The notes under the pieces are model-generated. The model searched no databases. It had not been told where the DNA came from and saw only the letters and a list, made by a program, of their open reading frames with translations. A stretch of DNA of 64,000 bases from Hyphomicrobiales bacterium. GTDB taxonomy: Bacteria > Pseudomonadota > Alphaproteobacteria > Rhizobiales > Beijerinckiaceae. Positions 16,794 to 25,998 of this stretch are shown here, piece after piece. The translations under genes were made by a program, and so were the position numbers. The DNA lies in contig UCLR01000038.1 in assembly GCA_900473415.1 (NCBI GenBank), forward strand, positions 1 to 64,000, given 5' to 3'. Each line of letters begins with the position of its first letter. The stretch's first letter is position 1.

Positions 16794-18734
16794 GTGTTCG
16801 TTTTGCTCATCATCGCCCAGGCTCTAACCTGCTATGGCTTGGGCAACGGCATCAGGCGTTTTGCCCTTCGCACGCTGCCACTCCCCGTCGCTTTCGAGAT
16901 AGCGCTGGGCCTTGCGGCGCTGATCTTCATCGGCGGCCTGCTGAACGCGGCCGGGTATGCCTATGGCATCGCGATCGACGCGATCTGCGGGCTCGGCACG
17001 CTGCTGGGCCTGTTGCAGGCCTGGCGTGCACTGACCTGCCGGGACGAAATCCAGCCCGCGTACGAAGGGGCGCCGAGGCAATATGGCGCCGTCTACGCCA
17101 CGCTGATCGCGGTGGTGGGGTTCTACGCCTGGTTCACGGTGCCCAGCTTCAATTTTAACGCCCATGACGATTACGCCCAGTATCTGTTTCGGCCGCTCCA
17201 CATGCTGTCCTATGGCAGCCTCGGGGCGAACTGGTTCGACAGCACCGGTTCTGACAGCCTGGGCGCACAGTCCTGGATGCAGGCCTTCTTCCTGCACAGG
17301 CTGACCATCGACTACGCGACGGCCTTCGACGGCGTGGTCGCCTTCGGGCTCCTTTGCTGGCTGGTGGTGGCGATCGCCCGCCGGAGTGGGGCGCCGCAAT
17401 GGCTCGGTCTGGCCGTCCTGTTCCTCACCGTTGCGCTCAATCCGGTGCAGGTCAACATCTCGGCCAATTACAGCATCGCGCTGTGCCTGCTCGGCCTCTT
17501 CCTGGCCCTCTCGGCGATGCTCGCGGCTATGCGTGACGAGCGCGCGAGCCTGGCCTTGATCGCCCGCACGACCCTGCCGGTGTCGCTCTTCGTCGCTGCG
17601 GCGGTCGCCCTGAAGACCACCGCGCTGATCGCCATGGCCTTCATGGCGCCGGTCGTGCTCGTCGTCGGCTATCGCGCGGCGGGCGACATCCGGCGCTGGC
17701 TGGTGGCGGTCATGTCGGCCGCCGGATTGTGCCTGCTCGCCATCGCCCCCTGGCTGTGGACGTTCCGGCGTCAATTCGCAGCGATCGGCTCCGCGGGCGA
17801 ATCGCGCCCCGCCCAACCCTCCGGCCTGGGCCCGGCGCTGTCATCCTTGTGGAAGGCGCATTACGAGGCGCTGACCTCGACCACGCCGCTTTACGGGCAG
17901 CTGGGCCTCTCGGTAGGTCTCGCCGTGGGGGTGATCGGGATCGTGGCGATCTGCGTCGCGCGGCAGGCGGAGGGCATGCCAGGCCGAAATGCCGACCGCG
18001 CCAGCTTTGTCGCAATCGCCGTGGCGATCGTTATGACCTATGTCTTCGCACCGCTCCTGATCCAGTGGGGACATCTGCGCTACGTCTCGCCGCTGCTGAT
18101 CGCCGCCGTCCCTCTAGCGCTTCTGCTGGGCGCTCAGGCGGCGGCACAGGAGGCCGGCGGATGGCGTCCAGGCGCTGGCGCACTCGCGCTGGGCCTGTCC
18201 GTGTTGGCGGTCGCGGGCCTGAACGCCAACGCCCTTGCCGCACGTGTCGGCGGCGCGATCGGCTATCGCTCGACCTTCGCGATCTTCACCAATATCGGCT
18301 ATTCGCAGCAGATCGAGCGCGATCTCGGTCCAGCTGGCGGCCGTGACCTTGCGGCGGCGCAGGAGCTGACGCCGGCGGGCGCCCATGTGCTGGCGATGGT
18401 CAGCACGCCGACCCAGCTCGACCGCCGGCGAAACCGCATCTCGGAACTCTTCGTTGCTGCCCTGGCTGCGCCCTGGCTGCCGGATTTCGGCACCAGGCCG
18501 CCCGCCCTCATCGCGGCCTATCTGCGCGAATGCGGCATCGCCTACATCATCTGGCAGAAGAGCGGCCTGCATGTCGTCACCGGCGCGGCAGTCGCACCGC
18601 ATCTGACCAGCGCCGTTCCGGCCTTTCGCAAGACTGCGACGAGCTACACCGCCCTGTTCGACGCGCTCGAGCGCGGCGATGTCGGCACCACTATCTACGA
18701 GACGGACAGCTATCGGGTCATCGCGCTGCGCTAA
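16794..18734 (+). CDS. polytopic membrane protein, GT-C glycosyltransferase-like
   Basis: 646 residues with about twelve hydrophobic segments and a C-terminal soluble part from about 500. A loop early in the protein reads SFNFNAHDDYAQYLFRPLHM. An acidic pair (HDD) after the first segments is the hallmark of GT-C transferases, which use polyprenyl-phosphate sugars on the periplasmic side. The start is taken as GTG at 16794, with a weak ribosome site. It is the first gene of the rightward glycan operon. A glycosyltransferase role fits the DPM-like enzyme further along, but the exact family was not recognised. A polymerase role is also possible. Confidence 0.65.
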   Translation: MFVLLIIAQALTCYGLGNGIRRFALRTLPLPVAFEIALGLAALIFIGGLLNAAGYAYGIAIDAICGLGTLLGLLQAWRALTCRDEIQPAYEGAPRQYGAVYATLIAVVGFYAWFTVPSFNFNAHDDYAQYLFRPLHMLSYGSLGANWFDSTGSDSLGAQSWMQAFFLHRLTIDYATAFDGVVAFGLLCWLVVAIARRSGAPQWLGLAVLFLTVALNPVQVNISANYSIALCLLGLFLALSAMLAAMRDERASLALIARTTLPVSLFVAAAVALKTTALIAMAFMAPVVLVVGYRAAGDIRRWLVAVMSAAGLCLLAIAPWLWTFRRQFAAIGSAGESRPAQPSGLGPALSSLWKAHYEALTSTTPLYGQLGLSVGLAVGVIGIVAICVARQAEGMPGRNADRASFVAIAVAIVMTYVFAPLLIQWGHLRYVSPLLIAAVPLALLLGAQAAAQEAGGWRPGAGALALGLSVLAVAGLNANALAARVGGAIGYRSTFAIFTNIGYSQQIERDLGPAGGRDLAAAQELTPAGAHVLAMVSTPTQLDRRRNRISELFVAALAAPWLPDFGTRPPALIAAYLRECGIAYIIWQKSGLHVVTGAAVAPHLTSAVPAFRKTATSYTALFDALERGDVGTTIYETDSYRVIALR

Positions 18735-18891
18735 CCCACGCCGCATCAAGGCCCGCGTTTTGTCTTGAAATTCGCGGCCGTCACAGCGCCCCGCACCCAC
18801 CTGCTAAACGTTGACACGCTCAGGCCACCTGTTTAACCGAGCAGCCATAGCAGCCGCCAGTCTTGGGTTGAGAGCTCGCCGGGTCGTCAAG

Positions 18892-19575
18892 ATGTCATCC
18901 ATTGAGCGTGGGCTCTACAAGACCGTGTTCGGCTATGCGCTCAACCAGATTGCGTTGCCGCTCAAGCTCGTCATCCCTCAACCCGTCATTGCCCGCGTCC
19001 CGTTCCTGACGACCAATCTCGACGTGCGGATGGGCGTGGTCGCGGGGCTGCTTCGGGGCCGAGTGCTGGACATCGGCTGCGGCGAGAACCGGCTGGTCAA
19101 GGCCTACCGCGCCGGCGGCGGCGACGGCGTGGGTGTTGATGTCTATCCGTGGAATGGCGTCGACCGCCTGGTCGAGGACACCGCCCGTCTCGACGATGCT
19201 GACGCCTCCTTCGACACCATCACCTTCGTCTCCTGTCTCAACCACATCCCGAATCGCCGCGAGGTCCTGGTCGAGGCGCGGCGCCTGCTCCGGCTCGACG
19301 GCCAGGTCGTGCTGACCAATCTCACCCCTGGCATCTCACGGGTCTGGCACAAATGGGCCTTCTGGGACGAGGACCAGCATGAGCGCGGCATGAAGGAGGG
19401 AGAAGTTTGGGGCTTCACCCATGCCGAGCTCGTGGCGATGCTAGGCGAGTGCGGTTTCGAGCTGAAGCGATCGCACGGCTTCAGCTGGGGGCTGAACCGC
19501 GCCTACGTCTTCGTTCCCTCAGACGGCCCCGCTCCGGCGCGTGGCGCCACAGGCTCAGCCCGGAGCGAGTTATGA
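18892..19575 (+). CDS. class I SAM-dependent methyltransferase
   Basis: 227 residues from ATG 18892; an earlier TTG at 18811 would add 27 weakly coding residues. Motif I is GRVLDIGCGENRLVKAY, followed by GVDVYPWNG, an FDTITFVSCLNHIPN motif (IV region) and RRLLRLDGQVVLTNL (post-IV). These mark a methyltransferase of the UbiE/SmtA type. Its stop overlaps the next gene's ATG in an ATGA arrangement, so the two are translationally coupled. It probably methylates a sugar or lipid intermediate of the glycan (inference). Confidence 0.85.
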   Translation: MSSIERGLYKTVFGYALNQIALPLKLVIPQPVIARVPFLTTNLDVRMGVVAGLLRGRVLDIGCGENRLVKAYRAGGGDGVGVDVYPWNGVDRLVEDTARLDDADASFDTITFVSCLNHIPNRREVLVEARRLLRLDGQVVLTNLTPGISRVWHKWAFWDEDQHERGMKEGEVWGFTHAELVAMLGECGFELKRSHGFSWGLNRAYVFVPSDGPAPARGATGSARSEL

Positions 19576-20663
19576 CCGCCCTGACCACCGCGATCGATCC
19601 CGGCTCGGCCGTCCCCTTCTTCTCGGGCAAGCGCGTGATTGTCACGGGCGGCGGCGGCAGTGTCGGCATCGAACTAGTCAAGCAGCTGCTGGCGATGGAT
19701 GTCGAACTCGTCCGCGTCGTGGACAACAACGAGAGCGGCCTGTTCGATCTCGAGCAGAGCCAGCGCACCCCGCGCCTGCAGGCCTTCTACTGTGACATCC
19801 GTGACGAGCACGAGCTCAACCGCACCTTCTCCGATGTCGATGTCTGCTTTCATGCCGCCGCACTGAAGCATGTGCCGTCTTGTGAGCTGAGCCCCTTCGG
19901 CGCGGTGCAGACCAACATTATCGGCAGCCAGCAGGTGATCCGGGCCGCGCTGCGCAACGGTCTGACCCATGTGTTGTTCACCAGCTCCGACAAGGCGGTG
20001 AACCCGACCAATGTCATGGGCACGACCAAGCTGATGGGCGAGCGCTTGTTCACCGCGGCCAATGCGCTGAGCGAAGGCCAGACGCGCTGCATCTTCGGCT
20101 CGACCCGGTTCGGCAATGTGGCGGGGTCGCGCGGCTCGGTGATCCCGCTGTTCTGCGATCAGCTGCGCGACGGCCGCGGCATCAGCGTGACCGATCCGCG
20201 CATGACGCGGTTCATCATGACGCTGCAGGATGCGGCCCAACTGGTGATCCAGACCATGCCGCTGCTGCGTGGCGGCGAAATCTTCGTGACTAAGATGGCT
20301 GTGGTCTCGATCGAAGCGCTCGCCCGCGTCATGGTCAAGCTGATCGCGCCGCTCTATGGCCGCAAGCCCGCCGACGTGGTGATCGAGCACACAGGTCCGC
20401 GCCCCGGCGAAAAGCTGTGGGAAGAGCTCAACACCGATGAGGAGGCGCGGCGCACCTTCGATTTCGGCGACTACCTAGTCGTCCTGCCAGCCCTGCGGAA
20501 CTTTCACGAGACCGTGACCCACGACTATCTCGACAAGCATTTGAAGCCGGTCGAGCGACTCTATCATTCGGCCAACGAACCGCACATTTCCGATGCGGAG
20601 ATCGAGGCTTTTCTGCTGAAGCCCGGGGTCTTGCCGGACGATGTCCGGGCCCGGCTGGTTTAG
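19572..20663 (+). CDS. SDR nucleotide-sugar 4,6-dehydratase/epimerase (CapE/FnlA/PseB-like)
   Basis: 363 residues. The Rossmann motif GGGGSVGIELVKQLL lies at about 25-40, an AALKHVPSCE motif follows, and the active site reads SSDKAVNPTNVMGTTKLMGE. The block STDKAVNP-M/YGxTK is typical of inverting UDP-GlcNAc 4,6-dehydratases. Here Met occupies the usual catalytic Tyr position (MGTTK), as known for CapE/FnlA-type enzymes. STRFGNVAGSRGSVIPLF and GPRPGEKLWEEL are also family landmarks. It likely starts a 6-deoxy amino-sugar branch from UDP-GlcNAc. Coupled to the upstream methyltransferase by ATGA. Confidence 0.88.
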   Translation: MTALTTAIDPGSAVPFFSGKRVIVTGGGGSVGIELVKQLLAMDVELVRVVDNNESGLFDLEQSQRTPRLQAFYCDIRDEHELNRTFSDVDVCFHAAALKHVPSCELSPFGAVQTNIIGSQQVIRAALRNGLTHVLFTSSDKAVNPTNVMGTTKLMGERLFTAANALSEGQTRCIFGSTRFGNVAGSRGSVIPLFCDQLRDGRGISVTDPRMTRFIMTLQDAAQLVIQTMPLLRGGEIFVTKMAVVSIEALARVMVKLIAPLYGRKPADVVIEHTGPRPGEKLWEELNTDEEARRTFDFGDYLVVLPALRNFHETVTHDYLDKHLKPVERLYHSANEPHISDAEIEAFLLKPGVLPDDVRARLV

Positions 20664-20672
20664 GAGACGCGC

Positions 20673-21821
20673 GTGAAGATCCTCATCCTCGGCGGTGACG
20701 GTTTCCTGGGGTGGCCGACCGCAATGCACCTCTCGCAGGCCGGCCACGAAGTCCTGATCGTCGACAACTATCTGCGCCGCAGGCTCTGCCTCGAGCAATC
20801 CGTCTCCCCGTTGTTTCCGGTGCCTGATCTCGGGCGCCGAGTGCAGCTCTGGCGCGAGATAACCGGACTTTCGATCGAGGCCCGCATCGGCGACCTGTCC
20901 GACTGGAGCTTCATCTCGAGCGTGATGCAGGGTTTCGTGCCCGACGCGCTGGTGCATTATGCCGAGCAGCCGGCCGCTCCCTATTCGATGCTCAATCGCC
21001 ATGCCGCGGCGTTGACGCTGCAGAACAATCTGATGGCGACCCTGAACGTTATCTATGGCGTGCGCGAATTTGCGCCTGCTTGCCATATCGTTAAGCTCGG
21101 CACGATGGGCGAATACGGCACGCCGAACATCGACATCGAGGAAGGCTGGCTCGAGATCGAGCACAAGGGCCGGACCGACAAGTTCCTCTATCCGCGCCAG
21201 GCGGGCAGCCTCTATCACACCACCAAGATCATGGACACCGACATGCTGTGGCTCTACGCCCGCGTGTGGAAGATCCGAGTCACGGATCTGATGCAGGGTC
21301 CGGTCTATGGCCTCGAGACCTACGAGAACGCCGGGCATGAAGAGCTCTATTCGTTCCTGAACTACGACGAGATTTTCGGGACCGTGCTCAACCGCTTCAT
21401 CGTCCAGGCCGTCGCGGGCTATCCGTTGACCGTCTACGGCGCCGGCGGCCAGACGCGTGGTTTCCTGAACATCAAGGACACGCTTAACTGCATCGAACTG
21501 GCGATCCGTACACCGGCCGAGCCCGGTCAGCTGCGCATCTTCAACCAGTTCACCGAGACCTTCAGCGTCAACGGGCTCGCCGACAAGGTCGCTTCGGTCG
21601 GCCGCCAGATGGGCCTGTCGGTCGAGATCAAATCGATTGCGAATCCGCGCAAGGAGGCCGAGGACCACCGCTATATCGCGGCCCATACCGGGCTGCTCGA
21701 TCTTGGTCTCGAGCCGCATGTCCTCACCGACGAGCGCCTGGCGGACATCATCAGGCTGGTCATGCGCTACAAGGATCGGATCGATCCCAACCAGTTCTTG
21801 CGCAACATCAAATGGGCGTGA
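20673..21821 (+). CDS. UDP-sulfoquinovose synthase-like SDR enzyme
   Basis: 382 residues with strong motif likeness to SQD1/SqdB: N-terminal ILILGGDGFLGWPTAMHLS, VHYAEQPAAPYSML, KLGTMGEYGTPNIDIEEGW, YPRQAGSLYHTTKIMDTDML (Tyr and Lys of the active site) and RVTDLMQGPVYGLET. In that family the enzyme converts UDP-glucose plus sulfite into UDP-sulfoquinovose. It starts with a GTG 9 bases after the dehydratase stop. Its place inside a surface-glycan operon suggests a sulfonated sugar in the glycan rather than, or as well as, the lipid SQDG. A related non-sulfonating epimerase function cannot be excluded. Confidence 0.8.
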   Translation: MKILILGGDGFLGWPTAMHLSQAGHEVLIVDNYLRRRLCLEQSVSPLFPVPDLGRRVQLWREITGLSIEARIGDLSDWSFISSVMQGFVPDALVHYAEQPAAPYSMLNRHAAALTLQNNLMATLNVIYGVREFAPACHIVKLGTMGEYGTPNIDIEEGWLEIEHKGRTDKFLYPRQAGSLYHTTKIMDTDMLWLYARVWKIRVTDLMQGPVYGLETYENAGHEELYSFLNYDEIFGTVLNRFIVQAVAGYPLTVYGAGGQTRGFLNIKDTLNCIELAIRTPAEPGQLRIFNQFTETFSVNGLADKVASVGRQMGLSVEIKSIANPRKEAEDHRYIAAHTGLLDLGLEPHVLTDERLADIIRLVMRYKDRIDPNQFLRNIKWA

Positions 21822-21834
21822 CAGGCCCCTACCC

Positions 21835-22872
21835 ATGACGAATATCCGAGTTCTCGGCGTTCTGGTCGCCATCGCCATCGTGTTGGCCGCGTTCTTCTAT
21901 CTCCGTGGAGAAAAGTGGAGCCGCGCCAACTTCACGCTGGCCGCGCTAGTCAGCGCGATCGTGCTCTTCGTCTCGATCGAGCCGAACGCCGTCAACGTGG
22001 TTCGCGACGCCTTCAATCTCGGCGATTTCGAATATGGCCGGCTGCTGAGCCTGCTGGTGCTCTCGAATATCGGGCTCGTATTCCTGACACTCTACACCAA
22101 GTCGAAGGTCGACGCCGTCAAGCTGCTGTTCGACCGCAGCATGCGCGCCGCGGCGGCCGAGGCGGTCGAGCCGGCGCCCCACGGCCCGATGCCCGAGGCG
22201 CTGGTGATCATCCCCGCCCTCAACGAGGCCGAAAACCTGGCGCGTCTGCTGCCACGCATTCCCAAGACGGTTGCGGGCATCCAACTCGGCGTGCTCGTGA
22301 TCGACGACGGTAGCACCGACAATACGAAGCAAATCGCGCTGCAGCATGGCTGCTTCGTCGCGCGCAGCTTCGTTAATCGGGGGCAGGGCGCCGCCTCGCG
22401 GATCGGCTACGCCTTCCTGGCCCGGCACGACGTGCATTACGGGGTAACGATGGATGCCGACAACCAGCACCGCCCCGAGGACATCGAGGCGATGCTCGAG
22501 CCGGTCCTTGCCAACCGCTTCGACCTCGTCATCGGTTCGCGCGTGCTTGGCAGCGCGGAGCAGGACAATCGGACGCGCGCCATCGGCGTCGCCGTGTTCT
22601 CTCGGCTCGTCAGCCTGCTGTCCGGCGTGATGCTGACCGACTGCTCGAGCGGCTTCAAGGCGTTCGACATGCGCAAGATGGCGCGGCTCGACCTGCGCGA
22701 AGACCAGTTTCAGTCGTCGGAGGTGCTGATCACGGCGGCCAAGGGTGGGCTGCGTATCGGCGAGGTGCCGATCCGGATCAACCGGCGCGACGTGGGCGAG
22801 AGCCGCAAGGGCACCAACCTGTCCTATGGCCTGCGCTTCCTGCGAACGATGGCCAGAACCTGGTGGCGGTAG
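21835..22872 (+). CDS. GT2 glycosyltransferase with N-terminal DUF2304-like membrane segments
   Basis: 345 residues from ATG 21835. Residues 1-100 hold three hydrophobic segments in the manner of DUF2304. Residues about 120-340 are a GT-A domain of the DPM1/polyprenyl-phosphate mannosyl/glucosyl type: EALVIIPALNEAENLARLLP, VLVIDDGSTDNT, FVNRGQGAASRIGYA, TMDADNQHRPEDIE (DxD region) and TDCSSGFKAFD. It probably charges polyprenyl phosphate with a sugar for the GT-C-like enzyme at 16794. It is 13 bases after the preceding gene. Confidence 0.88.
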   Translation: MTNIRVLGVLVAIAIVLAAFFYLRGEKWSRANFTLAALVSAIVLFVSIEPNAVNVVRDAFNLGDFEYGRLLSLLVLSNIGLVFLTLYTKSKVDAVKLLFDRSMRAAAAEAVEPAPHGPMPEALVIIPALNEAENLARLLPRIPKTVAGIQLGVLVIDDGSTDNTKQIALQHGCFVARSFVNRGQGAASRIGYAFLARHDVHYGVTMDADNQHRPEDIEAMLEPVLANRFDLVIGSRVLGSAEQDNRTRAIGVAVFSRLVSLLSGVMLTDCSSGFKAFDMRKMARLDLREDQFQSSEVLITAAKGGLRIGEVPIRINRRDVGESRKGTNLSYGLRFLRTMARTWWR

Positions 22873-22927
22873 CGCGGCCCGCGGCTCCGTGCGGCACGAC
22901 TGGAACCTCGGCCAAGTGGAGTAACCC

Positions 22928-23920
22928 ATGACACGCTACCTGGTGACGGGCGGCTGCGGCTTCATCGGCAAGCGGCTGATCGCGAACCTGATCGCGCGCC
23001 CCGACACCGCCTTCGTGCGGGTCGTCGACGATCTCTCTTTCGGTTCGCGCGAGGCCCTGGCCGCTATCGCGCCCTTCGAGGAGAGCACCGGTCAGGTGCC
23101 GGGCCTGCCCCAGGCCCGGCTGCAGCTGGTTATCGGCGCGATCTGCGATGCCGAACTGGCGTTGGCGGCCTGTCGCGACATCGATATCGTGGTGCATCTG
23201 GCCGCCAATACCGGCGTCGGGCCGTCGATCGCCGATCCGCGCTATGATTGCAGCACCAATGTGATCGGGACCTTCAACTATCTAGAGGCGGCCCGTCTCG
23301 CCGGCGTGGCGCGCTTTGTCTTCGCCTCGTCGGGGGCGGTCACAGGCGAGGTTGAGCCTCCGATCCACGAGCGGGTTCCGACGCGGCCGCTGTCGCCCTA
23401 TGGCGCCAGCAAACTCGCGGGCGAGGCCTATTGCTGTGCCTATGCCAACAGCTTCGGCCTGCAGACCGTCGCACTGCGCTTCAGCAACGTCTACGGGCAA
23501 GGTTCCGGCCACAAGCAGAGCGTCGTCGCCAAGTTCATCCGGCAGGCGCTGGATGGCGAGCCGCTGGTGATATATGGCGACGGCGGCCAGACGCGTGACC
23601 TGATCTATATCGACGATCTCGTCGAGGCGGTGGCGCTGTCGGCCCTCACCGAGGGGCTGTCGGGCGAGGTCTTCCAGGTCGCGACCTCGCGCGAGACCAC
23701 GGTCCAGGAACTCGTCACGGCCCTGAAGCACGCTCTGGCTGCCGAAGGCGCCGGCTTTCCCGACGTCGTCTACGAACCGAGCCGCCCCGGCGACATGCGG
23801 CGCAACTATGCCGACACCGCCAAGGCCAAGGCGATGCTGGGCTGGGAGGCCAAGATCGCCTTGCCGGAGGGACTTCGCCGCACGGTGCGCTGGGCCCTCA
23901 GTCAGCGCGCCGGGGCCTAG
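22928..23920 (+). CDS. NAD-dependent nucleotide-sugar epimerase/dehydratase
   Basis: A 330-residue extended SDR. The NAD-binding motif GGCGFIGKRLIANLIAR lies at the N-terminus, then VVHLAANTGVGPSI, FVFASSGAVTG and the YGASK catalytic pair (SPYGASKLAGEAYC). LRFSNVYGQGSGHKQSVVAKF and GDGGQTRDLIYIDDLVEAV are typical of GalE/WbpP-like UDP-sugar 4-epimerases. The substrate cannot be told from sequence. It is 55 bases downstream of the glycosyltransferase in the same operon and 5 bases before the DUF218 gene. Confidence 0.88.
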   Translation: MTRYLVTGGCGFIGKRLIANLIARPDTAFVRVVDDLSFGSREALAAIAPFEESTGQVPGLPQARLQLVIGAICDAELALAACRDIDIVVHLAANTGVGPSIADPRYDCSTNVIGTFNYLEAARLAGVARFVFASSGAVTGEVEPPIHERVPTRPLSPYGASKLAGEAYCCAYANSFGLQTVALRFSNVYGQGSGHKQSVVAKFIRQALDGEPLVIYGDGGQTRDLIYIDDLVEAVALSALTEGLSGEVFQVATSRETTVQELVTALKHALAAEGAGFPDVVYEPSRPGDMRRNYADTAKAKAMLGWEAKIALPEGLRRTVRWALSQRAGA

Positions 23921-23925
23921 CCGGA

Positions 23926-24669
23926 ATGCGCGCGAGGCGCCTCGGCCTGCTGGCCGCGCTCCTGGCGCTGGGGCTGGCCACCGCATGGGCGTGTCGCGCG
24001 CCCATGCTGGAGCGGATGGCGCGAACCCTTGTCGCGGCGACCGCACCGGCACAGGCGGATGTGATCGCCGTGTTGCGCGGTGATGAAGTCGCCTTCGAGC
24101 GGGCGCAGGCCGGCGCACGCCTGCTGCATGCGGGCCATGCCTCCCGGATCTACGTGTCGTCGGCGCTGGACGACCTCGCTGCGGCGACCCTGCGCAGCCG
24201 GGGTCTGGATGTGCCATCCAGCCAGCGACGTGTCGTCGGCGTGCTCCGTCAGCTTGGCGTCAGCTGCGACGCGATCATCGTCGATCGGGCCCAGCCCGGT
24301 GGCGGGACGCAAGGCGAGCTCGCTCGGATCGCGCGCATGATGGAGACACGCGGCTTCCACTCTGTCCTGCTCGTCACGAATTGGTATCACACGCGTCGCA
24401 GTGGACTGATTGCGCAGGCGCTGTTCGCACCGGCCGGGTTGCAGGTCAGCGTGGTCCAGGCCGAGGCGAATGCGCCGATCAGCGGCTGGTGGCACCAGCG
24501 CTACCTCGCCATCACCGTCTGGGAAGAGACGCTCAAGCTGCTGCTGCAGCGTGGGCTCGGCGCAATCGGCTTCGCCGACGACCCGCGCACAGCCCCTGGC
24601 GTGATCCTGCCCGCGCTGGCATCGGGCTGCGAGGTCGCGGCGCGGCTTGGCGTCTCCGTTCATGCTTGA
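23926..24669 (+). CDS. DUF218/YdcF-ElyC family protein
   Basis: 247 residues. An N-terminal hydrophobic segment (LGLLAALLALGLATAWAC) anchors a soluble domain. ADVIAVLRGDEVAFERAQAG, HASRIYVSSALDD, GGGTQGELARIARMM and SVLLVTNWYHTRRSGLIAQA follow the DUF218 pattern (ADxIVVLGG, ExxxT/xxE, xVTSxYHxxRA). Members act in envelope polysaccharide metabolism, but their reaction is unclear. Its 3' end overlaps the flippase start by 8 bases, so coupling is likely. Confidence 0.75.
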   Translation: MRARRLGLLAALLALGLATAWACRAPMLERMARTLVAATAPAQADVIAVLRGDEVAFERAQAGARLLHAGHASRIYVSSALDDLAAATLRSRGLDVPSSQRRVVGVLRQLGVSCDAIIVDRAQPGGGTQGELARIARMMETRGFHSVLLVTNWYHTRRSGLIAQALFAPAGLQVSVVQAEANAPISGWWHQRYLAITVWEETLKLLLQRGLGAIGFADDPRTAPGVILPALASGCEVAARLGVSVHA

Positions 24670-25915
24670 TCGCCGCAAGTTCGCCACCGACGGGGCCGCC
24701 AATATCGGAGCGCTGGTTTTGCTGGCGGCCAGCGGCCTGTTCATCAACAGCGTCATCGTCAAGGTCTACGGACCTGCGGGACTTGGCGTTTTCAACACCG
24801 TCCTGGCGATTTACATCCTCGGTTCGCAGCTCGCGACGCTGGGCGTACAGTTCTCCGTGCTCAATGCGGTCGCCGGCGAGCGCAGCCATGGCGCCGCGAT
24901 ACTGTCATCGGCCCTCCTCGTCGTCGCGGCGACGGCCCCGGCGACATGCCTGCTGCTCTACCTGCTATTCGGGGTCGTCGGAGCGCCGCTCTACGGGGAT
25001 GCCGTGCGCACCGGGCTGGTCCTGGCCCTGCCGGGCCTGTGGCTCTTCGCGCTCAACAAGGTTCTGCTCAACGCCTTCAACGGAGCCGAAGCTAATACGC
25101 TCTATGCGCTGCTGACCGGCGCCCGCCATCTCCTGATCGCGGGCGCGCTGGCGGTGTTCGTCGCCCTCGGCGCTTCGTCCGAGACGCTCCCCGCCATCCT
25201 GTCGATTGCGGAAGGCGCCCTGATCTGCGCCACGCTCTGGCAGGCGCGCCGGATATTTCCGGGCCTCGGCCTTGACGCGACGCGCGCCTGGGCCTTGCGC
25301 CATCTCACCTTCGGACTGCACAGCCTGCCCGGTGGGCTTGCCACCGAGCTAAACACGCGCGTCGATGTTCTGGTGCTCGGCCTGTTCGTGCCCGAGGCCA
25401 GCGTTGGAATCTACAGCTTCGCCGCCTTCTTCGTCGAAGGCCTGCTGCAGTTTCCGGCGGTCGCCCGGCGCCTCGTCGATCCCGCATTGACGCGGCTTTA
25501 TCTGTCCGGCGACCGTCAGCGTCTGACGCAGTTCCTCGTCAAGGGGCGCAATTTCGGCGCCGCGGCAATGGCTCTGATCTGCCTCGGCAGCGCCGCCACC
25601 TATCCTTGGTTTGCGACCTGGCTCGGCGATGGCGAAATCGCGACACGGAGCTGGCCGGTGTTCTGCGTCCTGCTCGCGGGCGCCTTCGCCTATGGCAGCT
25701 ATGCGCCGATGGGGGGGCTGTTCTCGCAGGCGGGCTTTCCGAAGCGCCAGAGCCAGGTCAACCTCGCCATCCTGGGTCTGAACCTGAGCTTGAACTTCGC
25801 CCTGGTTCCGGCCTACGGCGTCATCGGCGCTGCGACGGCGACAGCCCTGTCATTTGCGCTCGGCGCCCAGTATTTTCGCCATCTGGTGACGCGCCAGTTT
25901 GACATTCGATTCTGA
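24662..25915 (+). CDS. oligosaccharide flippase (Wzx/MOP superfamily)
   Basis: 417 residues with about twelve hydrophobic segments and few charges. It starts from ATG 24662, inside the preceding gene's end; a TTG 15 bases upstream is possible. Landmarks are NIGALVLLAASGLFINSVIV, GPAGLGVFNTVLAIYILGS (PS_trx-like N-terminal repeat) and ASVGIYSFAAFFVEGLLQFP. It would flip the lipid-linked glycan repeat across the inner membrane. No Wzy was identified with certainty; the protein at 16794 could be one. Confidence 0.85.
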   Translation: MLDRRKFATDGAANIGALVLLAASGLFINSVIVKVYGPAGLGVFNTVLAIYILGSQLATLGVQFSVLNAVAGERSHGAAILSSALLVVAATAPATCLLLYLLFGVVGAPLYGDAVRTGLVLALPGLWLFALNKVLLNAFNGAEANTLYALLTGARHLLIAGALAVFVALGASSETLPAILSIAEGALICATLWQARRIFPGLGLDATRAWALRHLTFGLHSLPGGLATELNTRVDVLVLGLFVPEASVGIYSFAAFFVEGLLQFPAVARRLVDPALTRLYLSGDRQRLTQFLVKGRNFGAAAMALICLGSAATYPWFATWLGDGEIATRSWPVFCVLLAGAFAYGSYAPMGGLFSQAGFPKRQSQVNLAILGLNLSLNFALVPAYGVIGAATATALSFALGAQYFRHLVTRQFDIRF

Positions 25916-25998
25916 CGAGGGGTGGCATGTGGGGTGCAGCTCTCGGCTGCGACCTGTGACATCGGGCGCATGCGTAGACGTGGGAAGGCTGTTGGACC

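Noticed and set aside
20475-21878. 467-codon minus-strand frame opposite the sulfoquinovose-synthase-like gene
   Set aside because: Shadow of a high-GC gene; the plus-strand protein has complete family motifs.
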